In this document: piece after piece, positions 17,329 through 26,608 of the stretch
Numbering within the stretch: the first letter of the stretch is position 1
Layout: each line of letters starts with the position of its first letter
Assembly: GCA_035906055.1 (NCBI GenBank)
Contig: JAMIFV010000011.1
Coordinates: forward strand, 1-52,552
DNA: 52,552 nt
Source of the DNA: JAMIFV01 sp035906055
GTDB lineage: Bacteria; Pseudomonadota; Alphaproteobacteria; Rickettsiales; JABCZZ01
Direction of reading: 5' to 3'
Translations under genes and position numbers: made by a program
Notes under the pieces: model-generated
Told to the model about the DNA's origin: nothing
Databases searched by the model: none
What the model saw: only the letters and a program-made list of their open reading frames with translations

Positions 17329-19521
17329 TTGGCCCGCGAAAAAAAACAAAAAAGCTTTGCTGGGTGTATGATTATCAACAATAAAAAAGAAGTTTACCTG
17401 ATCCGTGGCAGTATCTTCGTAACGTCAGCATTACTCTTATTCATGTATGCGGAACTCACCGCGCAAGGCATCGTGGCCTTCAGAATCCGCGACTGGGAGC
17501 AGCTTGCCGCCGTAACGCTTTTCGCGGTAGCCATGTTTTTCGTTTTCTACGGCAATCTCCTGTACCAGATATGCCTTGCTGGCAACTACAAGCGTATGCA
17601 GAAGTTCCGGCATGCCAGCCGCGACGAACTCGAAGCCGTTTACGACAAGCCCGCACCCGCGCTCACGGTTATTATTCCGTCCTACAAGGAAGAAGAACGC
17701 ATCGTGCTGCAGACCATGATGTCCTCTGCACTGGCTGAATACCCCAGCAAAAACGTGGTGCTGCTGATCGACGATCCCTATCCGCCCAAGGCGCTGGAAG
17801 ACATGGTCAAGACCCAGCGCACGCGTGACATGGTGCTGGGCCTGCAGAAGCAGTTCGATGAGCCACGCAACCGCATGCTCGCCGAACAGACCATGTTCCT
17901 CTCCCGCAGGGACGCGGGGCGGGTGTATAGCGGCATTGAACTTGGCCGCCTTGCCCATCTCTATGAAGAAACGGCTGAATGGCTTGAAACCTACGCCAGC
18001 AATTTTGCCGGTGGTGTAGCCATGGAAAACCTGCCGCATTCCGAGGGCTTCTTTCTTGACGCGGTAGTGCTTGCGCCCGCGCGCAGGCACCGCGCGCTGG
18101 CGCTTGAAATGCGCGGGAAAATGGCGGCGGATTCGCGTGAGGGCGAAGCTTATATCGCACGCCATTATGCGCGCCTCGTAGGCCTTTACAGCATCAACTT
18201 CTCCAGCTTCGAGCGTAAGCGCTATGTGAATATCTCGCATGAAGCCAACAAGGCGATGAACCTGAACTGCTATATCCGCCTCATCGGCAAATCCTGGCGC
18301 GAAGTGGAAACAGACAAGGGCGTTGAACTGCATGAATGCGGTGCCAATGAAGATGCCGATTTCACCATCCCGCATGCTGATTATGTTGATACTATCGACG
18401 CGGACAGCCTGATGACCGGCGACTACGCCATCAAGCTCATCAACCTTATGGAAAAACCCGGCAATGAAAGGCTGGCGGTTGTTCAGTCTCCGTGCTCGTC
18501 TTATCCCGGTTGCCCCAACCTGCTGGAGCGCATCGGCGGCGCATGCATCGACGTGCAGTTCCGCACGCATCAGGGCTATACCTACTGGGACGCCACGTTC
18601 TGGGTAGGCGCCAACGCCATGCTGCGCAAGAAGGCGCTTGAAGAAATCAGGGAAGTGCACCAGATCGACGGCAAGACCGTGCATATCTATATTCAGGACC
18701 GCACCGTTATCGAAGACACCGAATCCACGATCGACCTCGTGGAAAAGGGCTGGAAGCTGTTCAATTACCCCGAACGCATGACGTTCAGCTCCACGCCTCC
18801 GGATTTCGGTTCGCTGCTCATCCAGCGCAGGCGCTGGTCCAACGGCGGCATGATCATCCTGCCGAAGCTGCTCAGCTATACGAAGAAGGCAACCAAGAAC
18901 ATGGCGCTGCTGCGCGAATTCTTCATGCGCTTCCACTATCTTGCATCCACCACCACGGGCGTATTGGCAGCGCTGCTGCTCATGAGCTACCCGTTCGGTT
19001 ACATCAGTTCCACCTGGGTGCTGCCCGTATCGGTTATCCCGCTGCTCATGCTTTATGCGCGTGACCTTAAGAACACCGGCTACAAGGGCAGTGACGTCTG
19101 GCGCATATGCGCGTTCAACCTGATGGTTTTCCCCGTGGCTGTAGGCGGTGTGATGAAGCAGTTCCAGCAGATGATCACGGGTAAGAAGATTCCGTTTGGC
19201 CGCACGCCCAAGGTTACGGGCAGGACTGCCGCCCCCGCGCTTTACTGCATCGTGGAAGCCGCCTTGTTCGTGGGGTTTGTGGTTGCCACTGTGCGTAATG
19301 TGCAGCTTGACCGTGACATGCAGGCGGGCTTCTCGCTGCTTAACGCCGCATTCATGGCGTACAGCCTGTACTTCTTCATTGGTATCAAAGCGCTGTGGGA
19401 AGACAGCATTGCCCCTGTGAAGGCATTGTGGCGCAACACATTCCACCACGCGCAGGTTATTCCCTTGCCGCTGCGCTGGATACCGAACACTCTGGCTTCA
19501 AAGCGCCGCAAACGCGCTTAA
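17329..19521 (+). CDS. Large family-2 glycosyltransferase, chitin/cellulose synthase-like membrane protein
   Basis: 730 residues from a TTG at 17329 with AGAGG close upstream; the ATG at 17368 (MIINNKKEV) is an alternative. Two N-terminal membrane helices (about 25-45 and 58-80) precede a GT2 domain: VIIPSYKEEER, LIDDP, TIDADS (the DxD site), IQDRTVIEDTES (the TED-like base) and IQRRRWSNGG (the QxxRW motif). About four more helices follow in the C-terminal 190 residues. Between LIDDP and the acceptor region lies an unusual insertion of roughly 130-150 charged residues. It probably makes an extracellular or capsule beta-glycan; the product is unknown. Confidence 0.88.
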   Translation: MAREKKQKSFAGCMIINNKKEVYLIRGSIFVTSALLLFMYAELTAQGIVAFRIRDWEQLAAVTLFAVAMFFVFYGNLLYQICLAGNYKRMQKFRHASRDELEAVYDKPAPALTVIIPSYKEEERIVLQTMMSSALAEYPSKNVVLLIDDPYPPKALEDMVKTQRTRDMVLGLQKQFDEPRNRMLAEQTMFLSRRDAGRVYSGIELGRLAHLYEETAEWLETYASNFAGGVAMENLPHSEGFFLDAVVLAPARRHRALALEMRGKMAADSREGEAYIARHYARLVGLYSINFSSFERKRYVNISHEANKAMNLNCYIRLIGKSWREVETDKGVELHECGANEDADFTIPHADYVDTIDADSLMTGDYAIKLINLMEKPGNERLAVVQSPCSSYPGCPNLLERIGGACIDVQFRTHQGYTYWDATFWVGANAMLRKKALEEIREVHQIDGKTVHIYIQDRTVIEDTESTIDLVEKGWKLFNYPERMTFSSTPPDFGSLLIQRRRWSNGGMIILPKLLSYTKKATKNMALLREFFMRFHYLASTTTGVLAALLLMSYPFGYISSTWVLPVSVIPLLMLYARDLKNTGYKGSDVWRICAFNLMVFPVAVGGVMKQFQQMITGKKIPFGRTPKVTGRTAAPALYCIVEAALFVGFVVATVRNVQLDRDMQAGFSLLNAAFMAYSLYFFIGIKALWEDSIAPVKALWRNTFHHAQVIPLPLRWIPNTLASKRRKRA

Positions 19522-19641
19522 ACAAGCATGAATTATATTCCAGTGCCTTGCAGTAGGTGTGGAGGAGCCTTATCGCGACGACCCCGCAAGGGGTGAATGC
19601 GCAGAGCGCAGAGGGGAAGGCGGTTTCCCGAATAAATATAC
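19522..19641. terminator. Intergenic region between convergent genes with small hairpins
   Basis: 120 bases between the stops of the glycosyltransferase gene and the convergent Sel1-repeat gene. Contains CCCCGCAAGGGG and GCGCAGAGCGC hairpins but no clear U-tract; possible weak termination signals. Confidence 0.3.
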
Positions 19642-20094
19642 TTATTCGTCTTCTTCAGGTTTCCAGCGTCTGGCGCGGTATTTGGCTTCGTCGATCTGTT
19701 TAAGGCTCATATCCATGGCAACGTCGCGGCGAAGGTCGAAGGCTTTGATGCTGCCGCCACTGACCGCCAGCTCCAGCCACATATAGGCCTTGACCAGATC
19801 ACGCGGCACGCCGTAGCCGCCGCGATAGGCCATGCCAAGGTTGAACTGGGCATCAAGGTTGCCCTGATTGGCGGACTTTTTTATCCAGTAGACGCCCCTC
19901 ATATCGTTCTGGGGCACGCCTTCACCCATCTGGTAGGCGGAACCGAGCGAGAACTGGGCGTCTGCGTCACCTTTCTCAGCGGCTGCCTGTAATGTGGGAA
20001 TGTCTATATCATCATCGTCCGCCAGAACGGGGGCGGGTAGCGCAGTGAGCGCCAGGGCTATCGCAATGTTGTGCAATGTTTTACGGAAGGGCAT
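19642..20094 (-). CDS. Exported Sel1-repeat protein
   Basis: 150 residues. Signal peptide (NIAIALALTALPAPVLAD) then Asp-rich DDDDID and two to three Sel1-type tetratricopeptide repeats (ADAQFSLGSAYQMGEGVPQ, LDAQFNLGMAYRGGYGVPR). These repeats mediate protein contacts, and bacterial Sel1 proteins are often periplasmic adaptors. It is convergent with the glycosyltransferase gene; a functional link is only positional. Confidence 0.88.
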   Translation of the reverse strand: MPFRKTLHNIAIALALTALPAPVLADDDDIDIPTLQAAAEKGDADAQFSLGSAYQMGEGVPQNDMRGVYWIKKSANQGNLDAQFNLGMAYRGGYGVPRDLVKAYMWLELAVSGGSIKAFDLRRDVAMDMSLKQIDEAKYRARRWKPEEDE

Positions 20095-20224
20095 GAGGTG
20101 TATTTATAGTTCAAGTGCTGCTATATCCAATATACATTTTCAATAGGGTTTCTACTTTAAGTTGCTGTTGTTGCAACAATAACACTGATATCTGAATAGT
20201 GAGATAGTGAAGAATCTGCACGGA

Positions 20225-21844
20225 TCAGTGGCAGATCCTGAATTCGCTGATGTTTGCGACCTCATTGGGGCAGGCGTCGTTTACCTTTACCGTGACTTGA
20301 ATCCCAAGCTGTACCAGCCTGCGTGTAAGGGGTACATGCGCGTGGTTATAGATGAGGTAGTCGTCCCCCGGCGGGACCAAATAAACGCTGCCCTTTGGGT
20401 AGGTGGCCAGTTTCTCTGCCAGTTTAATAAAGTCTTTGTGGGTGCGCTGCTGAAACTGGACGGCGGAAACAAGCGACACGGCGCTGTTAACGCCGAGTAC
20501 GGCAATAATGGCACAATACAATAATCTTGGCGTTGTTTGCCGGGGAAGGGGGGTGGCAAGCAGCATCAGCAGGAGGGCGGCATAGGCAAAGGGCACATAG
20601 CGCAGCCACCAGTTCTGCGGGAAGGCGACGGAAGAAAGCAGGAATATTGCGGCAAGGGCGGTGAGCGGCCTGTCCCAGTGCTTTGCGGTGCGTGCGCTTG
20701 CTGCGAGATAAAGGCCGGTGAAGACAACGCCTAGGCCGAACCACACGCCAAAGCCGCCGCTGCGGTTATCGGGTATGCCTGCGAAGAACCATTCGCGTGC
20801 GGAGATGCTCCATGGAAACTTAAGTGCGGCAGCTTCGCGCGGGGCGCCGCCCGTCTGCGAAAACATGGAATAGAAAAAGCCGGTGACGATGTTCATCCCG
20901 GCGATGTTCACCGGCTTCTGGCCTGAGGAAAAACTGCCGCCGGAATACATGGGCAGCAGCGAGCCGTAGTTCATGAGGTTGGTGATGTAGGGGTGAAACC
21001 CGCAGAAGCCGACGGCAACCAGCCCGAAGCCCAGAAGCAGCAAGGCTTCTTTTATCGGCGGCTTGCGGTACCGGATGAGCAGGCAGGCGAGCGCTGCGCA
21101 GCACAGCACGGCGGCGTGGTAAATGCCGGAAAGCTTGGCATTGACGATGAACAGCGTGCAGCAGAACATGATGCCGAACGCCAGCGCGTTGTGGCGGCTT
21201 TCGTTCCTCAACAACAGAATGCTACCGAGGAAGGTGATGCCCGCAAGGTAAAGCGCGGCGTCCACGTAATGGGTGAGGAACTGGGCCAGCACAACCGGGC
21301 ACAGCATAATGAGCGCTACGCAGGCTTTGTGGCGGCGGTGCAGGCGTGCACCGAAATGATTTTGCAATCCTGCCGTAAACACGGGCACGCAGATAAAAAG
21401 CCATATCACCGTATACATCTTGGCGGCCTCGACAGACCCGAAAAGCGCCCCAAGCACCGCGCCAAGCTGCCACGTTGCGGTGGGGTAGATATTCTGCCAG
21501 AGCATGTCCGTGCTGGTCAGCGGGTTCCAGCCTTCCATTAGCCATGAAATCGCAGGTTGCTGGTAGCCCAGCCCGTCAGCGGTCATGTCGAGCAGGTAAG
21601 TAGAGAAAATACTCAAGCTGCCCAGCACAAGCAGGGTGCCGCCCAGTATGAGGCCGTTCCTGAGCGTGGGCCTGAAAATGCGCCAGTAGGTAAGGTAAAG
21701 GCTGCATGCGGCGGCAATGGCAATGCATGGCAGCAATAACGCATAATCCAGAAAATAGCCTGCGCACTGGATAAGCAATGTGCCCGCCATAGTGTAAAGC
21801 AGGAAGAGGGCAGGGGGTAAAAATGAAGAATTTGTAATATTCAT
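20225..21844 (-). CDS. Polytopic membrane protein, possibly a GT-C type glycosyltransferase
   Basis: 539 residues with about 10-12 membrane helices. The first periplasmic loop has DMTADGLGYQQPAISWLMEGWNPL, an acidic loop followed by an amphipathic segment ending in GWNP, reminiscent of polyprenyl-phosphate-dependent GT-C glycosyltransferases. The C-terminal ~100 residues are soluble, with LATYPKGSVYLVPPGDDYLIY. I cannot assign a substrate. The gene is divergent from the redoxin gene and near the large glycosyltransferase, so a role in surface polysaccharide is plausible. Confidence 0.75.
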   Translation of the reverse strand: MNITNSSFLPPALFLLYTMAGTLLIQCAGYFLDYALLLPCIAIAAACSLYLTYWRIFRPTLRNGLILGGTLLVLGSLSIFSTYLLDMTADGLGYQQPAISWLMEGWNPLTSTDMLWQNIYPTATWQLGAVLGALFGSVEAAKMYTVIWLFICVPVFTAGLQNHFGARLHRRHKACVALIMLCPVVLAQFLTHYVDAALYLAGITFLGSILLLRNESRHNALAFGIMFCCTLFIVNAKLSGIYHAAVLCCAALACLLIRYRKPPIKEALLLLGFGLVAVGFCGFHPYITNLMNYGSLLPMYSGGSFSSGQKPVNIAGMNIVTGFFYSMFSQTGGAPREAAALKFPWSISAREWFFAGIPDNRSGGFGVWFGLGVVFTGLYLAASARTAKHWDRPLTALAAIFLLSSVAFPQNWWLRYVPFAYAALLLMLLATPLPRQTTPRLLYCAIIAVLGVNSAVSLVSAVQFQQRTHKDFIKLAEKLATYPKGSVYLVPPGDDYLIYNHAHVPLTRRLVQLGIQVTVKVNDACPNEVANISEFRICH

Positions 21845-21944
21845 TTTATGTGTATTTGCCGTAGACTATGGTAGACCGGTTACCCGGATAGCAACGAACT
21901 ATCCTGTATTACTACGCTGTATACAACCAATTCATGGAGAATAT

Positions 21945-22550
21945 ATGAAACGTTCATTTCTTTCAGCCATCGCGCTGCTGTTTGCATCGGTTATGCCCGC
22001 TCACGCCGTTGAAGTAGGCAAACCCGCGCCGGATTTCAAAACAACCGACATCGCAGGCGTTGAACAGTCCATCGCGCAGCACAAAGGCAAGATCGTGGTG
22101 CTGGAATGGACCAACCCCGGCTGCCCGTTCGTGCGCAAGCATTATGATTCCAGCAACATGCAGACCCTGCAGAAATACGCTGCCGACAAGGGCGTAGTGT
22201 GGATCGCGGTCAATTCCAGCGCTGAAGGCAAGGAAGGCCATCTGGATGTGGCTGCCGCGAAAGCTTCGGTAGAGAAGGAAAAGGCGGTTCCCGCTTCCTA
22301 CGTAATTGATGCTGAAGGCACGATCGGCAAGCTCTACAGCGCCAAGACCACCCCGCATATGTACATCATCTCGGCTGACGGCACGCTGGTGTATGAAGGC
22401 GCTATCGACGACAAGGCGACCGCCGATCCGGAAGATATCAAGACCTCCAGGAACTACGTGAAGGAAGCGCTTGATGAACTGCTGGCCGGTAAGCCCGTTA
22501 CCACCGCGCAGACCAAAGCCTATGGCTGCAGCGTAAAATATAAAGGCTAA
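21945..22550 (+). CDS. Exported thioredoxin-fold peroxiredoxin-like protein
   Basis: 201 residues. A signal peptide (MKRSFLSAIALLFASVMPAHA) precedes an AhpC/TSA-redoxin fold: VGKPAPDFKTTDIAG, then WTNPGCPFVRKHY, where the usual CxxC is reduced to a single cysteine followed by PFV, and TTPHMYII with the cis-Pro. A second cysteine is near the C-terminus (YGCSVKY). It is probably a periplasmic redoxin; the lack of CxxC makes a dithiol oxidoreductase role less likely than a peroxiredoxin-type one. A strong terminator follows. Confidence 0.88.
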   Translation: MKRSFLSAIALLFASVMPAHAVEVGKPAPDFKTTDIAGVEQSIAQHKGKIVVLEWTNPGCPFVRKHYDSSNMQTLQKYAADKGVVWIAVNSSAEGKEGHLDVAAAKASVEKEKAVPASYVIDAEGTIGKLYSAKTTPHMYIISADGTLVYEGAIDDKATADPEDIKTSRNYVKEALDELLAGKPVTTAQTKAYGCSVKYKG

Positions 22551-22562
22551 AGCACTTTGCTG

Positions 22563-22601
22563 AAAAAGCCCCCGTTTCGCAAGAGCGAGCGGGGGCTTTT
22601 T
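22563..22601 (+). terminator. Rho-independent terminator after the redoxin gene
   Basis: A 12-base stem AAAAAGCCCCCG / CGGGGGCTTTTT with a T-run, 13 bases after the stop codon. Confidence 0.95.
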
Positions 22602-22650
22602 CTATGAATAATACTTTACAAATACACGATGATGGCCCACATGCTTGGGC

Positions 22651-23958
22651 ATGAGCACATTTGTTAGAATAGCGCCGTCGCCCACCGGTTATCTGCATGT
22701 CGGCAATATCCGCACGGCACTGGTGAACTGGCTGTTCGCCCGCAAGACCGGCGGCAAATTCATGCTGCGTCTTGACGACACCGATCAAGAGCGTTCCCGC
22801 CCTGAATATTCCAGCGCTATTGAAGAAGATCTCGGCTGGCTGGGGCTTGACTGGGATGTATTCCGCAAACAGTCCGAGCATTTCGCCGATTATGAAGCGG
22901 CAAAGCAGAAACTGGTGGCGAGCGGCAGGTTATATCCCTGCTGGGAGACGCCAGAAGAACTCGATATCCGCCGCAAGATGCAGGCTGGCAGGGGGCTGCC
23001 GCCAATTTATGACCGTGCGGCGCTCAAGCTGACCGAAGCACAGAAGGCTGATCTGCTCAGGCAGCGCAGGCCGCATTACCGGTTCCTGCTGGAAGACAAG
23101 CCCATAGAATGGAAAGACCTGGTGCGCGGCGACGTGCGCTTTCAGGCAGGCCATATGAGCGACCCCGTATTGGTGCGCGAGGACGGCATTGCGCTCTATA
23201 CGTTCGCCTCCGTGGTGGATGACGGGGATACAGGCATCACGCACGTCATCCGTGGGGAAGACCATGTGAGCAACACCGCCGTGCAGGTGCAGATATTCGA
23301 GGCGCTGGGTTATAAAGTGCCCAAATTCGCGCATCTGGCGCTGCTCAAAACCAAGGAAGGCGAAATGTCCAAGCGCGTGGGCGGCAACGACATCCGTACG
23401 CTGCGCAACGACGGCATCGAACCCATGACCATTAACAGCCTGCTGGCGCGCATCGGCACCAGCGACGCGGTGGAAGCTTTTGCCCAGATGCAGGCGCTTA
23501 TCGCCGGGTTTGATTTTTCCAAATTCGGCCGTGCGCCCGCCATTTATGACGCGCTTGAACTGGAGCGCCTCAACGGCAAGATCCTGCACCAGCTTCCGTT
23601 TGGCGCGGTGAAAGATAGGCTGCCGTTCGCGGACGAGGCGTTCTGGCTTTCCGTGCGCTCCAACATCAATAAGCTGGCAGAAGCCAGACAGTGGTGGGAC
23701 ATTATCCACGGTGAGGTTGCTGCTGCGGCAAAAAACGACCTGCTCTGCTCTGCGCAGAAGTTGCTGCCTCAAGGCTCATGGGATGACGCGACATGGGGCA
23801 ACTGGACGAAGGCGATAACCGAAGCCACCGGCCTGAAGGGGAAAGACCTGTTCATGCCGCTGCGTATTGCGCTCACCGGAAAAGAGCATGGGCCGGAAAT
23901 GAAGAGGATCCTGCCTCTTATCGGTTACAACAAGGTATTGAAACGTCTCGGCGGATAA
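22651..23958 (+). CDS. gltX: Glutamate-tRNA ligase
   Basis: 435 residues from the ATG at 22651 (MSTFVRIAPSP); a TTG six bases upstream is in frame but less likely. Class I aminoacyl-tRNA synthetase that charges tRNA-Glu. The HIGH-type signature is PTGYLHVGNIRTAL and the KMSKS-type motif is EMSKR. It is short compared with E. coli GltX (about 470). Alphaproteobacteria, including Rickettsiales, often carry two GltX copies with one mischarging tRNA-Gln; this could be either. The stop is one base from cysS. Confidence 0.96.
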   Translation: MSTFVRIAPSPTGYLHVGNIRTALVNWLFARKTGGKFMLRLDDTDQERSRPEYSSAIEEDLGWLGLDWDVFRKQSEHFADYEAAKQKLVASGRLYPCWETPEELDIRRKMQAGRGLPPIYDRAALKLTEAQKADLLRQRRPHYRFLLEDKPIEWKDLVRGDVRFQAGHMSDPVLVREDGIALYTFASVVDDGDTGITHVIRGEDHVSNTAVQVQIFEALGYKVPKFAHLALLKTKEGEMSKRVGGNDIRTLRNDGIEPMTINSLLARIGTSDAVEAFAQMQALIAGFDFSKFGRAPAIYDALELERLNGKILHQLPFGAVKDRLPFADEAFWLSVRSNINKLAEARQWWDIIHGEVAAAAKNDLLCSAQKLLPQGSWDDATWGNWTKAITEATGLKGKDLFMPLRIALTGKEHGPEMKRILPLIGYNKVLKRLGG

Positions 23959-23959
23959 T

Positions 23960-25360
23960 ATGAAACTGCATCTCTACAATACGCTCACCCGCAAAAAGGA
24001 ACTGTTCGAGCCGCGCGATCCGGCGAGCGTGCGCATGTATGTGTGCGGGCCTACCGTGTATGACCGTGCGCATATCGGCAATGCACGCTCGGTGGTGGTG
24101 TATGATGTGCTTTACCGCCTGCTTTGCACGCTGCATGGCGAGGATAAGGTTGTCTATGCGCGCAATATTACCGATGTGGATGATAAAATTAACGCTGCGG
24201 CCAAGCAGCGCGGTATCACCATTCAGGCGCTTACGGAAGAGGTGAGCGGATGGTTCCATGACGATATGGCGGCGCTCGGCGTGCTGCCTGCAACGCCAAA
24301 GCAAATGATTGAACCGCGTGCAACGCAGCATATCAGCCAGATGATCGACATCATCCAGCGCCTCATCGCCAACGGCCATGCCTATGTGGCGGAAGGGCAT
24401 GTGTTGTTTGAGGTGTCTACGATGAAGGATTACGGCGCGCTTTCAGGACGCATCATGGAAGACCTCGAAGCGGGCGCGCGCGTGAAAGTGGAAAGCTACA
24501 AACGTGCAGCAGGGGACTTTGTGCTCTGGAAGCCTGCCGCTGGCGGTGATGATGCTTCCAGCGTGTTCGATAGCCCGTGGGGCAGGGGCAGGCCGGGCTG
24601 GCATATCGAATGCTCAGCGATGAGCCACACGCATCTGGGCAATGATTTTGACATTCACGGCGGCGGTTCCGACCTCATGTTCCCGCATCACGAGAACGAG
24701 ATAGCGCAGAGCCGTTGCGCGTTTGCGGGCTCCAAACATGCGCGTTACTGGGTGCATAACGGGTTCCTCACCGTAAACGGTGAAAAAATGAGTAAATCGC
24801 TTGGCAACTTCATCACGGTGCGCGACCTTTTGGATAAAGGCATCAAGGGCGAAGTGATACGGCTTGCGCTGCTGAAGACCAAATACCGCGAGCCGCTTGA
24901 CTGGAGCGACAAGCTGGTGGATGACGCAAGGAAAGACCTCGACGGATTCTACCGCAAGATTCAGGGAGTCAAAAAGCACCTGCACACGGAATTCGGCGAA
25001 TTCAGGGACGCGCTCTGCGACGACCTAAACGTTCCGGCCTGCATTGCGGAGCTGCATAAGGCCCCGGCGGATTTCCTGCGCAGCATGGGCAAGGTGCTGG
25101 GCATTCTGCAACATGACCCCGAACAATGGTTCAAAGGCATCAGCCCAACCAAAAAAGACTTCCTGCATTATTCAGCCAAAGGCACGATCACTTCGCAGGC
25201 CTATGATCAGCAGCGGATTGCGGCATTGATCCAGGAGCGCATCGACGCCAAGGCGATCAAGAACTGGGTGGAAGCGGACCGTATTCGCAACGAGCTGAAA
25301 TCCAATGGTATTTTGCTTGAAGATCGTCCCGATGGCAGCACGGACTGGCGCCGCGAATAG
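23960..25360 (+). CDS. cysS: Cysteine-tRNA ligase
   Basis: 466 residues. Class I synthetase for tRNA-Cys. The N-terminal signature YVCGPTVYDRAHIGNAR includes the first zinc cysteine and the HIGH motif; WHIECSAMS and HHENEIAQS carry the remaining zinc ligands; GEKMSKSLGN is the KMSKS loop. Full family length. Follows gltX by one base, so the two are co-expressed. Confidence 0.98.
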   Translation: MKLHLYNTLTRKKELFEPRDPASVRMYVCGPTVYDRAHIGNARSVVVYDVLYRLLCTLHGEDKVVYARNITDVDDKINAAAKQRGITIQALTEEVSGWFHDDMAALGVLPATPKQMIEPRATQHISQMIDIIQRLIANGHAYVAEGHVLFEVSTMKDYGALSGRIMEDLEAGARVKVESYKRAAGDFVLWKPAAGGDDASSVFDSPWGRGRPGWHIECSAMSHTHLGNDFDIHGGGSDLMFPHHENEIAQSRCAFAGSKHARYWVHNGFLTVNGEKMSKSLGNFITVRDLLDKGIKGEVIRLALLKTKYREPLDWSDKLVDDARKDLDGFYRKIQGVKKHLHTEFGEFRDALCDDLNVPACIAELHKAPADFLRSMGKVLGILQHDPEQWFKGISPTKKDFLHYSAKGTITSQAYDQQRIAALIQERIDAKAIKNWVEADRIRNELKSNGILLEDRPDGSTDWRRE

Positions 25361-25388
25361 GTCCATTCAGAATAGGTATAAAAAGCCC

Positions 25389-25417
25389 TTGACGTAGCAA
25401 CAATAAATTATTAAATA
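25389..25417 (+). promoter_or_regulatory. Putative sigma-70 promoter of rpmB
   Basis: TTGACG (25389-25394), 17 bases, then TAAATA (25412-25417), about 37 bases upstream of rpmB. Good match to a -35/-10 pair in an AT-rich gap after cysS. Confidence 0.55.
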
Positions 25418-25454
25418 AGCCCCCTCGTTTAAAAGAATTTCTGGCAGGTAAAAT

Positions 25455-25748
25455 ATGGCTAAAAAATGTGCACTTACCGGCGTTGGCCCGATGTCCGGCA
25501 ACAACGTGTCTCACTCTAACCGTAAGACGCGCCGCCGCTTCCTGCCCAACATGCAGGTTATCACCTACGCCAGCGAAGCGCTTGGCCGCAACATAACCCT
25601 GCGCCTTACCGCTGCTTCCATCCGCACCGTTGAACATAACGGCGGTTTGGACGCTTACCTCTCCACCACTGCTGACAGTAAGCTGACCGACGAAGGCCGC
25701 AAGCTGAAGCGCGCAGTGAAGAAGGCTGTCAAGGCTAAAGCCGCTTAA
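25455..25748 (+). CDS. rpmB: 50S ribosomal protein L28
   Basis: 97 residues, the alphaproteobacterial length. Starts AKKCALTGVGPMSGNNVSHS, the classic L28 opening, with NRKTRRRF following. The ribosome-binding site is weak (GGCAG). Ends before a bidirectional terminator shared with the convergent cinA gene. Confidence 0.98.
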   Translation: MAKKCALTGVGPMSGNNVSHSNRKTRRRFLPNMQVITYASEALGRNITLRLTAASIRTVEHNGGLDAYLSTTADSKLTDEGRKLKRAVKKAVKAKAA

Positions 25749-25771
25749 TTGGCTGCTAAAGAATTTAAAGG

Positions 25772-25800
25772 GCCGCCGGTAAATATCCGGCGGCTTTTTT
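25772..25800. terminator. Terminator between rpmB and the convergent cinA-like gene
   Basis: Stem GCCGCCGG / CCGGCGGC followed by six T; on the minus strand AAAAAA lies before the stem, so it may serve both directions. Confidence 0.92.
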
Positions 25801-25803
25801 ATT

Positions 25804-26541
25804 TCAGAAGCCTTCGGCAATCTCTCCGCCAAAGCTCCGCACCATTTCAACCAGCTTTTCTTTCACTGTGGCGAGGTGCGCGCTGTCTTCATGGCGTGAG
25901 ACAAGGCTGGTGCCGAGCTTGCCGTTATGCACGAAGGGATAGCTGCCTATTTCCACGTCAGGAAATGTGTTCTGTATCGCGGTGAGCTGTGCAGCGATAG
26001 TGCCTTCGGTAAGGTATGTGCTCACAGTGACCGACTCCATCTTGCGTCCGCCTTTGAGCGTATGGCGGATGCCGTCGAACATCGCGCGCATGATGCCGGG
26101 TACGCCCGCCATTGCATGTACATTCTCAATAATAAAACCCGGGGCGGCGCTCACCGGGTTGGCAATGAGTGTCGCGCCACGCGGTATATCGCTCATCTTG
26201 AGGCGCGCTTCGTTTAATTTATCAGCGCCATAATAACGCGTCAGCAATGCCTCGGCCTCCCTGTTGCGCTCATAAGGCACGCCAAAAGCCTGAGCTATGC
26301 ATTCCGAGGTGATATCGTCATGCGTGGGGCCGATGCCTCCGGTGGTGAATACGTAATCGCAGCGTGCGCGCAGGGTGTTCACCGCCTCGATGATGGCTTC
26401 GGGAATATCGGCCACAACCCGGACTTCCCTGAGGCGTATGCCGCACTCATTCAACTCTTTTGCCAGCCAGTTAACGTTGCTGTCCTGCGTCCTTCCGGAG
26501 AGGATTTCATTGCCGATTATTACGATGCTGGCTGTGGACAT
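25804..26541 (-). CDS. CinA N-terminal-type molybdopterin-binding domain protein
   Basis: 245 residues. MoaB/MogA-like domain with GNEILSGRTQDSN and TTGGIGPTHDDIT, characteristic of the COG1058 nucleotide-pyrophosphatase/NMN deamidase-related family; the C-terminal amidase domain of full CinA (about 400 residues) is absent, as is common in alphaproteobacteria. Possible role in pyridine nucleotide repair. Convergent with rpmB and divergent from map. Confidence 0.9.
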   Translation of the reverse strand: MSTASIVIIGNEILSGRTQDSNVNWLAKELNECGIRLREVRVVADIPEAIIEAVNTLRARCDYVFTTGGIGPTHDDITSECIAQAFGVPYERNREAEALLTRYYGADKLNEARLKMSDIPRGATLIANPVSAAPGFIIENVHAMAGVPGIMRAMFDGIRHTLKGGRKMESVTVSTYLTEGTIAAQLTAIQNTFPDVEIGSYPFVHNGKLGTSLVSRHEDSAHLATVKEKLVEMVRSFGGEIAEGF

Positions 26542-26608
26542 AATGTTCCTTTAAGGATAGAATAAGCCTTCATTTATTCTAACTAATTCTTAGGCGAAAC
26601 CAGAGATA

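Noticed and set aside
17437..19449. A 670-codon open frame antisense to the large glycosyltransferase
   Set aside because: It exactly shadows a well-supported gene, has a His/Gly/Val-rich translation typical of antisense frames and no family motif.
22930..23772. A 280-codon open frame antisense to gltX
   Set aside because: Shadow of gltX; no protein-like motifs.
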